From Halosimplex pelagicum (GTDB taxonomy: Archaea > Halobacteriota > Halobacteria > Halobacteriales > Haloarculaceae), in the NCBI RefSeq assembly GCF_013415905.1, contig NZ_CP058909.1, positions 310,001 through 374,000 on the forward strand: a stretch of 64,000 nt of DNA, written 5' to 3'. The position numbers and the translations under genes are program-made. Shown here piece after piece: positions 7,874 through 16,370 of this stretch. A model generated the notes under the pieces. It saw nothing but the letters and a program-made list of their open reading frames with translations, did no database searches and was not told the DNA's origin. How positions within the stretch are numbered: the stretch's first letter is position 1; every line of letters begins with the position of its first letter.

Positions 7874-9451
7874 ATGACAGCGGCCGCGGATCTGGTGCTC
7901 ACGAACGCGGAGATACACACGCTGACCGAGCCGGACGAGACGGCCGAAGCCCTCGCGGTCCGGGACGGCCGGATCGCGGCGGTCGGGAGCGCCTTCGACG
8001 TGGAACACCTCGCGGGCGTCGAGACGACGGTCCGGGACTGCGAGGAGCGGGTCGTCCTCCCCGGGTTCGTCGACGCCCACACCCACCTGCCGATGGTCGG
8101 GCGGCGGCTGGTCAACGCCGACCTCTCGGCGGCCGACTCGCCGGCCGAGGCGGTCGACCTGCTCGCGGCTCGCGCGGGCGAACTCGACGCCGAAGGCGGC
8201 CCGGACCGGGAGTGGGTGCTCGGCTTCGGCTACGACGAGAGCGGGTGGGACGACGACCGGTACCTCACTGCCGACGACCTCGACGAGGTGGACACGGACC
8301 GGCCGGTGGCCGCCGTCCGCGAGGACATGCACCTCGCGTCGCTCGACGCCGTCGCGCTCGACCGCCTCCGGGGCGAGATGCCCGACGCGGACGTACGCAC
8401 CCGAGCGGGCGAACCGACCGGCGTCGTCGTCGAGGACGCGCTCGACGCGCTGTGGGACGCTATCGAGCCCGACCGAGCGGCGATGCGCCGGGCGGTCCAC
8501 GCCGCCACGGAGCGGGCGAGCGAACTCGGCGTCGTCGGCGTCCACGACATGGTCCGCCGCTCGGAGGCCCCCGCGGTGTACCGCGAACTCGACCGCGTCG
8601 GCGCGCTCGGGCTCCGGGTCCGGCTGAACTACTGGAGCGACCACCTCGACGCCGTCGCGGAGCTCGGCCTCCGGACGAACCACGGGAGCGACCGGGTCCG
8701 GACGGGCGCGATCAAGACCTACACCGACGGCTCCATCGGCGGCCGCACCGCGAGGCTCTCCGAGCCGTACGCCGACGCCGAGGACGGGAGCGGCGACGGC
8801 GACGACGGGGACGCCCGCGGTCAGTGGGTCGTCGACCCCGCGGCGCTCCGGGAACTCGTCGCCCGCGCCGACGCGGCGGACCTCCAGGTCGCCGTCCACG
8901 CCATCGGCGACGAGGCGATCCGGGAGACGCTGGACGCGCTCGAAGCCGCAGACGGCGCCCGCCACCGGATCGAACACGCCGAGGTGCTGACCGACGAGCT
9001 GGTCGAGCGCATCGCCGAGAGCGACGTCGTCGCGTCGATGCAACCGAACTTCCTGAAGTGGGCGCGGAGCGAGGGGCTCTACGCAGCCCGACTCGGCGAC
9101 GAGCGCCGGCTGGCCTCGAACCGCTTCGGTGACCTGCACGAGGCGGGCGCGGCCCTGGCGTTCGGGAGCGACTGCATGCCGCTGGACCCCCTCTTCGGCG
9201 TCGGCCAGGCGGTGACCGCGCCGGACGACCGCCAGCGCCTCTCGGTCACCGAGGCGCTCCGGGCCTACACGAGCGGCGCCGCCTACGCGGGGTTCGACGA
9301 GGACCGGCTGGGCACCGTCGAGACGGGCAAGCTCGCCGATCTGGTCGTCCTCGACCGGTCGCCGTGGGCCGTCGAGCCCGGGGAGATCGCCGATATCGAC
9401 GTACGGGCGACGCTGGTCGGCGGCGAAGTCGTCTTCGACCGCGAACCGTAG
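7874..9451 (+). CDS. Amidohydrolase, YtcJ-like (amidohydrolase 3 family)
   Basis: 525 residues. The family hydrolyses amide or similar bonds with a binuclear metal site in a TIM barrel; the substrate here is unknown. Visible features: an N-terminal beta-sandwich part (LTNAEIHTLTE), metal-binding HTH in GFVDAHTHLP, a Lys segment GAIKTYTDGSIGGRTA, His in VAVHAIGDEAI, His in HRIEHAEVL, and Asp in FGSDCMPLDP followed by the C-terminal GKLADLVVLD strand. The start is chosen at 7874 because a TATA-like CGCTTACCAC lies about 26 nt upstream and the family N-terminus begins there, discarding a long upstream in-frame extension. Confidence 0.88.
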   Translation: MTAAADLVLTNAEIHTLTEPDETAEALAVRDGRIAAVGSAFDVEHLAGVETTVRDCEERVVLPGFVDAHTHLPMVGRRLVNADLSAADSPAEAVDLLAARAGELDAEGGPDREWVLGFGYDESGWDDDRYLTADDLDEVDTDRPVAAVREDMHLASLDAVALDRLRGEMPDADVRTRAGEPTGVVVEDALDALWDAIEPDRAAMRRAVHAATERASELGVVGVHDMVRRSEAPAVYRELDRVGALGLRVRLNYWSDHLDAVAELGLRTNHGSDRVRTGAIKTYTDGSIGGRTARLSEPYADAEDGSGDGDDGDARGQWVVDPAALRELVARADAADLQVAVHAIGDEAIRETLDALEAADGARHRIEHAEVLTDELVERIAESDVVASMQPNFLKWARSEGLYAARLGDERRLASNRFGDLHEAGAALAFGSDCMPLDPLFGVGQAVTAPDDRQRLSVTEALRAYTSGAAYAGFDEDRLGTVETGKLADLVVLDRSPWAVEPGEIADIDVRATLVGGEVVFDREP

Positions 9452-9544
9452 CCCGACGGGCCGACGCGGGCGATCGACTGGTGTCAAACAGTAAGTGTTT
9501 TCTGAAGTGGGTGAAACCGGACGGACGCAGTCAGTTGGGAAGTC

Positions 9545-12500
9545 ATGACAGGGAACACTACCGGGGGGCGATCGGCGCTCCGGACGATAGGGGTGGTACT
9601 GGTTCTCCTCGGCCTGACGGTCCAGGCCGGGGCAGCACAGGTGTCGACGACGCAGGGCTCGGGGGTCGACGCGGCCGAGAGCGCGGGGGCGCTGTCGGTC
9701 GAGACGACCTGGGCGGACCCGATCAACGAGTCGTCGGTCGTCGCGGCGGGGAACCTCACGGGGGTTCCAACCAACGAAACCGCGACGGTCCTGATAGAGT
9801 ACCGTCGGCAGGGAACGGCGACGTGGCGGGCCTCGTCGCGACAGACCGTCGAGACGACCGGACCGTTCCGGACAGTCCTCACGGGCCTCGAATCGGGGGC
9901 GACCTACGAGTACCGCGCCCGCGCGGTCTCGGGGTCGGCGGGGGACAACGGCACGCGCTCGACGTTCGCGGTGCCGGACAACCCGCCGACGGTGAAGGCG
10001 CAACCGCCCGCGAGCGTCACCGAGGACAGCGCGCGGCTGACCGCGTCGGTCGGCTGGCTCGGCGGCGCCGACAGCGCCGAGGTGGTCGTCGCCGCCATCC
10101 CGAGCGACGGGCTCGACCCGACGCGGACGCGGAATCGGACGGTCACCGACGACGGCTCGGTCACGCTGACCGTCGACGGGCTCGAACCGAACGCGACCTA
10201 CGACTACGTCGCCCACGTCAGCGCCAGCGACGGTGACAACGCGACGGCCGGCCCGGTTCGGTTCACCACCGACACCGAGTTCGCGGTCGAGACCAGCGGC
10301 GCCGCGGCCGTCAACGCGACGGCGCTGAAAGTGTCGGGTGCAGCGATCGACCTCGGCGGGGCCGACTCGGCCGACATCGGCTTCGAGTACCGCCAGCGCG
10401 GCGCGAGCGAGTGGACGGCGACCGGCTGGACGACCGTCACGGCGCCGAACGGCACCAGCGCGACGCTGACCGGCCTCGCACCCAACACGACCTACGAGGT
10501 GCGCGCGGTCGGCACCGCCGTCGACAACGACCTCGACGACGGTCGGACGCTGACGGTCGCGACCGACCCCGCGCCGGCGCCCGACCCGGCACCGACCGTG
10601 ACGACGACCGGGCCGGCCGCCGTGAGCGAGCGCTTCGCCGGCCTGACGGCGTCAGTCACCGGTCTCGGTGGCGCGGAGAGCGCCGACGTGCTCCTCGAAC
10701 TGCGGCCGGCGGGCGCGAGCGACTGGCGGCTGGTCGCCAACCGCACCGTCACCGAGCCGCGGGACGTGCGCGTCGACTACCACGAGCTGCGGGCGAACAC
10801 GACCTACGAGTACCGCGCCGTCCTCGTCGCCGCCGACGGCGACGTCGCGACCGGCGATGCGGTGCGGTTCCGGACCGACACCGCGTTCGCGGTCGTCACC
10901 GACGGCGCGGCGGCGGACAACGCCACCGCGGTGACCGTCCGCGGGACGATCACCGACTTCGGCGGTGCCGAGGGCGCCGACGCGTTCGTCCAGTACCGCC
11001 GCGCCGGCGCGACCGAGTGGACGCGGGCCAACGAGACGCGCGCGGCGCTCGCCTCCGAGGGGAGCGTCGCGGGGACGGTGACCGGCCTCGCGCCGAACGC
11101 GACCTACGAGTTCCGGATCCGCGCGGTCGGCACCGACGAGGGTCAGGACTTCGGTGCCGTCGTGACCGCGACGACGGCGGCGCCGTCCGATCCCGCGCCG
11201 GCGGTGCGAGCGACCGGCGCCACAGACGTGACGGTTCACTCCGCGAACCTGACCGCAGCGGTCGACGCTCTGGGCGGCGCCGAGCGCGGACAGGTCGCCT
11301 TCCAGCTCCTGTGGCCCGATTCGAGCGAGTGGTACACGTTCGAGACCCGCAACGTCACCGGGCCGACGGACGTGAACGCGACGTTCCTCGACTTCGGCGC
11401 GAACACGACCTACGAGTACCGCGTCGTCCTCACCGCCGACGACGGCGACGAGGCGACCAGTTCGCCCGTCGCGCTCACGACGGCCGAACCGATCGCCGTC
11501 CGGACCGACGGGGCGAACGCCGTCAACGCGACCGCGGTGGCCGTCAACGGGACGGTCACCGACTTCGGCGACGCGGAGGCGCCCCGGGGGTACGTCGAGT
11601 ACCGCGAGGTCGGCACCTACGGGTGGACGACCGTGACGGAGACGGCCGTCACGGCGGACGGGAACTTCCACGGGACGGTCACCGGCCTCGCGCCGGAGAC
11701 GACCTACGAGTTCCGCGTCCGCGCGACCGCCGGCGAGTACGACCGTGACACCGGCTCGGTCGTGACCGCGACGACCGCCGCCGACCCCGAGCCCGTCCTG
11801 ACGACAACGGGTGCGGCCGCGGTGACCGACGAGTCTGCCGACCTGACGGCGACCGTCACCGACCTGGGCGGCGCCGAGAGCGCGACGGTCACCGTCGAGC
11901 TTCGGCCCGCAGGGGGCGACCGGTGGACCGCGGTCGCGTCGCGGAACGTCACCGCGTCCGCCGACCTGCGCGTCACCGCCGACGGCCTCTCGGCGAACAC
12001 GACCTACGAGTACCGCGCCGTCCTCACCGCGAGCGACGGCGACACCGCGGGCGGTGGCGTCGGGACACTCGCGACCGACGCCGCGTTCGCGGTCGCCACC
12101 GAGTCGGCCCGCGCGGTCGACGACACCGCGGTGACGGTGACGGGCGCCGTCACCGACCTCGGCGGCGCCGACGCGGCGACCGCCGTCGTCGAGTACCGCC
12201 GCGCCGGCGCGACCGAATGGACGACGGCGACGCGCGAGAGACTCCCGGCCCCCGGGACGGTCACCGCGACCGTCGACGGGCTGGCGCCCGGGACCGACTA
12301 CGAGGTCCGCGTCACTGCGAGCGCGACCGACGGCGACCGCGACGCCGGCGACGCGCTGGCGGTCCGCGCCGACGCGGCGCTGGCCGTCGCGACCGTCGAC
12401 GCGACCGACGTGAACGGCTCCGCGGCCACGCTGAACGGGGACCTGGCCGACCTCGGCGGCGCCGACACCGCCAGCGTCGCCATCGAGTACCGCGCTCGCG

Positions 12501-12979
12501 GCGACGAACGCTGGCGGACCGCCACCGTCGGGAACCGGAGCGCACCCGGCGAGTTCGACCGGACGGTCGCCGGGCTCACGAGCGAGACGACCTACGAGTT
12601 CCGGGCCGTCGCGTCGGCGAGCGACGGCGACGAGGTCACCGGGGAGACGCGGACGCTGACGACCGAGGCGGTCGCCTCGGGGCCAGCCATCGAGGAGTTC
12701 GACCTCCGGCCGTTCCGGTCGCCGAACCCCCACCTCGCCTTCCTGGCGTCGTGGTCGGTCGCCGACGACGACGGCGACCTCGAATCGGTGACCGTCGAGG
12801 TCATCGACGACGACGGGGAGGTCGTCGACAGCGCGACGACCGACGCCGCCGGCGTCTCCCACGGCGGGGCGAACTACTTCCGACTGAAACACGTCCGCGA
12901 CGAGACGTTCACCGTCCGCCTCGTCGTCACCGACGAGGGCGGCGAGCGGACGACCGACACCCGGACCGTCACCGAGTGA
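9545..12979 (+). CDS. Large secreted protein with ten fibronectin-III-like repeats
   Basis: 1144 residues with an N-terminal signal peptide (hydrophobic about residues 15-31, then AGAAQ). I count ten repeats of about 85-95 residues, each marked by a final-strand motif of the type TTYEYRA, TTYEVRA or TTYEFRV followed by an Asp/Gly turn. Repeats 2-8 alternate between two sub-types, so the array grew by copying a two-domain unit. After the tenth repeat, about 100 residues form a different beta-rich domain (VSDDDGDLESVTVEV-like). No PGF-CTERM or C-terminal membrane anchor is visible, so it is probably released or held by another surface protein. N-x-T sites are frequent, suggesting N-glycosylation. 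An adhesion or matrix role is inference. Confidence 0.85.
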   Translation: MTGNTTGGRSALRTIGVVLVLLGLTVQAGAAQVSTTQGSGVDAAESAGALSVETTWADPINESSVVAAGNLTGVPTNETATVLIEYRRQGTATWRASSRQTVETTGPFRTVLTGLESGATYEYRARAVSGSAGDNGTRSTFAVPDNPPTVKAQPPASVTEDSARLTASVGWLGGADSAEVVVAAIPSDGLDPTRTRNRTVTDDGSVTLTVDGLEPNATYDYVAHVSASDGDNATAGPVRFTTDTEFAVETSGAAAVNATALKVSGAAIDLGGADSADIGFEYRQRGASEWTATGWTTVTAPNGTSATLTGLAPNTTYEVRAVGTAVDNDLDDGRTLTVATDPAPAPDPAPTVTTTGPAAVSERFAGLTASVTGLGGAESADVLLELRPAGASDWRLVANRTVTEPRDVRVDYHELRANTTYEYRAVLVAADGDVATGDAVRFRTDTAFAVVTDGAAADNATAVTVRGTITDFGGAEGADAFVQYRRAGATEWTRANETRAALASEGSVAGTVTGLAPNATYEFRIRAVGTDEGQDFGAVVTATTAAPSDPAPAVRATGATDVTVHSANLTAAVDALGGAERGQVAFQLLWPDSSEWYTFETRNVTGPTDVNATFLDFGANTTYEYRVVLTADDGDEATSSPVALTTAEPIAVRTDGANAVNATAVAVNGTVTDFGDAEAPRGYVEYREVGTYGWTTVTETAVTADGNFHGTVTGLAPETTYEFRVRATAGEYDRDTGSVVTATTAADPEPVLTTTGAAAVTDESADLTATVTDLGGAESATVTVELRPAGGDRWTAVASRNVTASADLRVTADGLSANTTYEYRAVLTASDGDTAGGGVGTLATDAAFAVATESARAVDDTAVTVTGAVTDLGGADAATAVVEYRRAGATEWTTATRERLPAPGTVTATVDGLAPGTDYEVRVTASATDGDRDAGDALAVRADAALAVATVDATDVNGSAATLNGDLADLGGADTASVAIEYRARGDERWRTATVGNRSAPGEFDRTVAGLTSETTYEFRAVASASDGDEVTGETRTLTTEAVASGPAIEEFDLRPFRSPNPHLAFLASWSVADDDGDLESVTVEVIDDDGEVVDSATTDAAGVSHGGANYFRLKHVRDETFTVRLVVTDEGGERTTDTRTVTE

Positions 12980-13043
12980 CGAGGACGGTGGGGCGTTCCG
13001 ATACCCGAAGGTAGAGGGGCGGCCGGTCCCTCCGAACGGCCAC

Positions 13044-14510
13044 ATGGCCGTCCGACGACGGGTCCGGGACGCCCTCGACGCCTTTCCGGCGCTGCTGGAC
13101 AGACTCGGGATCGCCGACCGCGAGAAGGCGGGCGAGGCGTTCGACCTGGCGCTGCCGGTGATGGTCACCGGGGCGCTGCGCGTGCTCCTGCGGGTCGCCG
13201 ACTTCCTGATGGTCGGGATCGCGCTCGACGACGCCGCCATCGCCGGCCTCGAACTCGGCTTCCAGTACTACTTCATCGGCTTCGGCCTCTCGCTGGCGGT
13301 CTCCTCGGGGACGATCAGCGTCGTCTCCCGGTTGCAGGGCGCCGGGGAGTCCGGCCGGGCGGACCTGGCGCTCAAGCAGTCGCTGTGGCTGGCGCTGGCA
13401 ATATCGCTGCCGCTGACGGCGGTCGCGTGGGTGTACGCCGAGCCGCTGGTCGGGCTGTTGACGAGCGACGCCGCCGCCGTCGACTACGGCGCGACCTACC
13501 TGTCGATCGTCATGCTGTCGATGGCGCCGCGGTTCTGGTCGATGGTCGCCTCGCGGGCGCTTGCGGGCAGCGCCGACACGCGGACGCCGATGTACGTCCG
13601 GCTGACGACGCTCCCGACGAACGTCGTCCTCAACGCCGCGCTCATCTTCGGCCTCGGACCGGCGCCGGAACTCGGCATCGCCGGCGCCGCGATCGGCACC
13701 GCCGCCGCCAACACCCTCGCCGCCGCGGTCTTCCTCGCGCTGCTGGTCTCCGGGCGCTACGCCGTGACGCTCGACCGCTCGGGACGCCAGTTCGACCTCG
13801 GACTCGTCCGAGAGATCCTGCGCGTCGGCGTCCCGCTGTCGGGGATGCGCCTGCTGCAGACGTTCGGCCGGTTCCCGTTCCTGTTCATCCTCGGCCAGCT
13901 CGGCGTCGGCGCGGTCGCCGCCTACGCCATCGGGCGCCGCGTCATCCTCCTGGCGCTGATGCCCGCGTGGGGCTACTCGACGGCGGCGTCGACGCTCGTC
14001 GGCCAGTACGTCGGGTCGGGCGACGACGCGAGCGCCGCCGACTACGGCTGGCAGACGCTCCGGATCGCGCTGGCCACGCAGCTGGTCATCGCCGCGGTCC
14101 TGGTCGTCGCGGCCCGACCGGTCGCCGCCGCCTTCGGCACCGACGAGATCGACCTGACGGTGCAGTTCATCCGGGTGTTCGGCCTCGCCGTCGCCGGCTT
14201 CTCGATATCGCGGACGATGCGCGGCAGCCTCCGGGGCGCCGGCGACACCCGCTGGCCGCTGTACGGGACGATACTCGGGACCTACGTCGTCCGTCTCCCC
14301 ATCGCGTCGCTGGCGCTGCCGGCCGGGTTCGCCGTCACCGTCCTCGGGGTGTCGATCCCGTTCGGGGCGAGCATGGGCTACACGGCGGTGTTCGCCGCCA
14401 TCGTCGCGGACTTCTACGTGAAGGCGGCGGTCAACACCGGCCGCTTCCGGTCCGGCAAGTGGCGCGAGGTGGCCCGGGCGTCGGGCGTGGGCGCCGGCGC
14501 CGACGACTGA
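13044..14510 (+). CDS. MATE family efflux transporter
   Basis: 488 residues with about twelve membrane segments arranged as two similar halves. After a short acidic N-terminus comes FDLALPVMVTGALRVLLRVADFLMVGI, typical of MATE helix 1-2, and the second half begins near VREILRVGVPLSGMRLLQ. The family exports cationic drugs, dyes or metabolites in exchange for H+ or Na+. The substrate is unknown. It follows the fibronectin-type gene by 64 bp in the same direction. Length is normal for the family. Confidence 0.9.
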   Translation: MAVRRRVRDALDAFPALLDRLGIADREKAGEAFDLALPVMVTGALRVLLRVADFLMVGIALDDAAIAGLELGFQYYFIGFGLSLAVSSGTISVVSRLQGAGESGRADLALKQSLWLALAISLPLTAVAWVYAEPLVGLLTSDAAAVDYGATYLSIVMLSMAPRFWSMVASRALAGSADTRTPMYVRLTTLPTNVVLNAALIFGLGPAPELGIAGAAIGTAAANTLAAAVFLALLVSGRYAVTLDRSGRQFDLGLVREILRVGVPLSGMRLLQTFGRFPFLFILGQLGVGAVAAYAIGRRVILLALMPAWGYSTAASTLVGQYVGSGDDASAADYGWQTLRIALATQLVIAAVLVVAARPVAAAFGTDEIDLTVQFIRVFGLAVAGFSISRTMRGSLRGAGDTRWPLYGTILGTYVVRLPIASLALPAGFAVTVLGVSIPFGASMGYTAVFAAIVADFYVKAAVNTGRFRSGKWREVARASGVGAGADD

Positions 14511-14560
14511 ACGGTTCTCGTCCCGGACCGGTCCCCGTCGCGAGCCGGTCCTCCTCGGAG

Positions 14561-16108
14561 TCAGTCCTCGTCGCGAACCCGCTCGTACAGCGCCGTCCCG
14601 CCCAGCGCGGCCAGCGCCGCGCCGGCGCCGAAGCCGGCGCCGTCACCGTCGGTGGTCTCGGTAGGGTTGGGGGCCGCGGTCTCGGGGACGGTCGCGGTCG
14701 CCGTCGCGGTCACCGTCGGGTCGTCGGTCGGTTCGGGCGTCGACGATGGGGTCGGCGACGGCGTCGCCGTCGGTTCGGGCGTCGGCGAGGCCGTCGCGGT
14801 CGCCGACGGGGCGTCCGTCTCGGGCGCCGTCGCGGTGACCCGGGGCGCGTCTTCGCCGCCGAGTTTGACGAGCCACGCCTCGCTCCGCGGGTCCGCGCTC
14901 CGGGACTGGTACTGCGTGATCCCCGCGAGGGCGACCCCGCCGTCGCCGGTCGCGATCACGTCGCGGACGTTGTTGACCGCCCCGACCGACACCGTCCTGC
15001 TCCAGTTGGCTTCGAGGCCGTCACCGAGTTCGCCGACCAGGCCGACCGCCGTCTGGCTGGACGTGGACTCGCTGCCCTGGCCCGCGACGACGACGCCGTC
15101 GTCGGTCGTCGCGACGCCGGTGAACAGCGTCACCGGCCGGGGCGACAGCCGGCGACTCGCCCGCTGGTTCCCCGACCCGTCGACCGAGAGCACCCAGCCG
15201 TCGACCGTCTCGACGGAGGTGTTCGACGTGTACCCCGCCGCGACGTAGCCGTCGCCGTCGGCCGCCAGGTCGACCAGCTGGTTCCGGACGAACGGGTCCC
15301 CGTCGGTCGGGGCCGTGAACGCCTCGCGCCACTGCAGTTCGTCGTCGGCGTCCGCGCGGAACAACACCGCCCGAACCGTCGGCCCACCGCCGGACGACGA
15401 CCGGACGGCAGCCGCGCCCGCGTAGCCGTCACCGTCCGGCACGACGCTCAGGATCTCCGAGCGCTGGTCGGGGAACAGCCGCGTCCGCGACCGTTCCTCC
15501 CCGTCCGGGCCGACTCTGACGACGAGCCCGCTCGAGCCGGCCCCCTGCCCACCGGCGCGCGTGCCGGCGATCAGGTAGCCGTCCCCAATGGCAACGGCGT
15601 CGCGGGCGAGGATGCTCGCGTTCGCGTCCCCGTCGGAGTTCCCCTCGTAGGTCTCCCGCCACTGGACGGCCCCGTCGGCGTCGGTCCGGACGAGCGACGC
15701 CGTCCCGGCCTGGGCGCGGACGCCGAGCAGCGCGTAGCCGTCGCCGTCGACGGCCGGGAGATGCGTCTGGAACGTCGGCGGCCGGCGGTCCTCGCTCGCC
15801 ACCGTCGCCGTCCACGAACCCTCCCCGCTCGTCGCGTCCGTCCCGAACAGCCAGCCCGGGATCCCCGACGCCTGCGCTCCCGACTGCCCCAGGACGACGT
15901 ACTCGTCGCCGTCCTCGACGACCGAGGCCGCCCCGTTGTACGTGGCGTCCGAGTACGTCCGATTCCAGCGGAGGGGCAACTCCTCGGCCGCGTCGACGTC
16001 GTTCACACCGCCTCCGCGGGACGCTCCCGCGACTCCACCGAGGGCCACGCCGGACGCCAGGAGCCCGGCACCGGTCAACAGCCGCCGTCTCGAGAGACCA
16101 CTCGTCAT
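14561..16108 (-). CDS. Tat-exported surface protein with beta-propeller-like repeats and PGF-CTERM-like tail
   Basis: 515 residues. The N-terminus has a twin-arginine signal (SRRRLLTGAG). The body has repeated blocks with D-G-D-G-Y (DGDGYALLG, DGYVAAGYT, DDGVVVAGQG, DGGVALAG), as in PQQ/Kelch-like propellers. A Thr/Pro-rich linker (about 430-490) leads to a tail GAGFGAGAALAALGGTALYERVRDED cut here in two parts: GAGFG plus a hydrophobic stretch and a charged end. This is the layout of archaeosortase substrates, with GAGF in place of PGF. It is a paralogue of the 16371-17900 gene. The start at 16108 fits TATA-like GCGATTTATCAG 27 nt upstream. Confidence 0.82.
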   Translation of the reverse strand: MTSGLSRRRLLTGAGLLASGVALGGVAGASRGGGVNDVDAAEELPLRWNRTYSDATYNGAASVVEDGDEYVVLGQSGAQASGIPGWLFGTDATSGEGSWTATVASEDRRPPTFQTHLPAVDGDGYALLGVRAQAGTASLVRTDADGAVQWRETYEGNSDGDANASILARDAVAIGDGYLIAGTRAGGQGAGSSGLVVRVGPDGEERSRTRLFPDQRSEILSVVPDGDGYAGAAAVRSSSGGGPTVRAVLFRADADDELQWREAFTAPTDGDPFVRNQLVDLAADGDGYVAAGYTSNTSVETVDGWVLSVDGSGNQRASRRLSPRPVTLFTGVATTDDGVVVAGQGSESTSSQTAVGLVGELGDGLEANWSRTVSVGAVNNVRDVIATGDGGVALAGITQYQSRSADPRSEAWLVKLGGEDAPRVTATAPETDAPSATATASPTPEPTATPSPTPSSTPEPTDDPTVTATATATVPETAAPNPTETTDGDGAGFGAGAALAALGGTALYERVRDED

Positions 16109-16254
16109 ACGGCCGTCGGTACCTCCGGCGTCCTGATAAATCGCCCACATTCGACCGCGGCTCCCGCGGGACCGTGGCAGGCCGGGGGCGAGTCGCGACG
16201 ACTGGGCCGCGCGGGAACGGGGCCTTTAGGTCGCTGGCCGCGGAACCGCCGATC

Positions 16255-16341
16255 ATGAGCTACGCGACGAAGTTCACGCTCGGTACGATCGGCATCGCTG
16301 CACTGCTCGCGCTCGCGCTCGTCGTCGTCTTGCTGGCGTAG
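16255..16341 (+). CDS. 28-residue single-pass membrane protein
   Basis: A very short ORF encoding MSYATKFTLG then a hydrophobic stretch of about 18 residues ending VVVLLA and a TAG stop. Support for expression: a TATA-like GCCTTTAGGTC lies about 27-30 nt before the ATG, the same spacing as at other leaderless genes in this window, and third codon positions are almost all G or C. It sits in the 262-bp gap between two paralogous surface-protein genes on the other strand. Function unknown; a regulatory micro-membrane protein is possible. Confidence 0.5.
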   Translation: MSYATKFTLGTIGIAALLALALVVVLLA

Positions 16342-16370
16342 GCCGAGTCCGGCGGGTCCGCCGCGACGGG

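Noticed and set aside
7733..10216. Long open frame opposite the amidohydrolase gene (827 codons)
   Set aside because: Mirror of a GC-rich real gene; Arg/Gly/Val-rich translation with no family motif.
9905..12600. Possible CRISPR-like repeats
   Set aside because: The repeats are in-frame protein-domain repeats with unequal, diverged spacing and no spacers.
10652..13240. Long open frame opposite the fibronectin-type gene (862 codons)
   Set aside because: Arises from the repeats on the other strand; basic, not acidic, and without domains.
13385..16258. Very long plus-strand frame (957 codons) across the MATE and propeller genes
   Set aside because: Spans two real genes in other frames; Arg-rich composition typical of shadows in GC-rich DNA.
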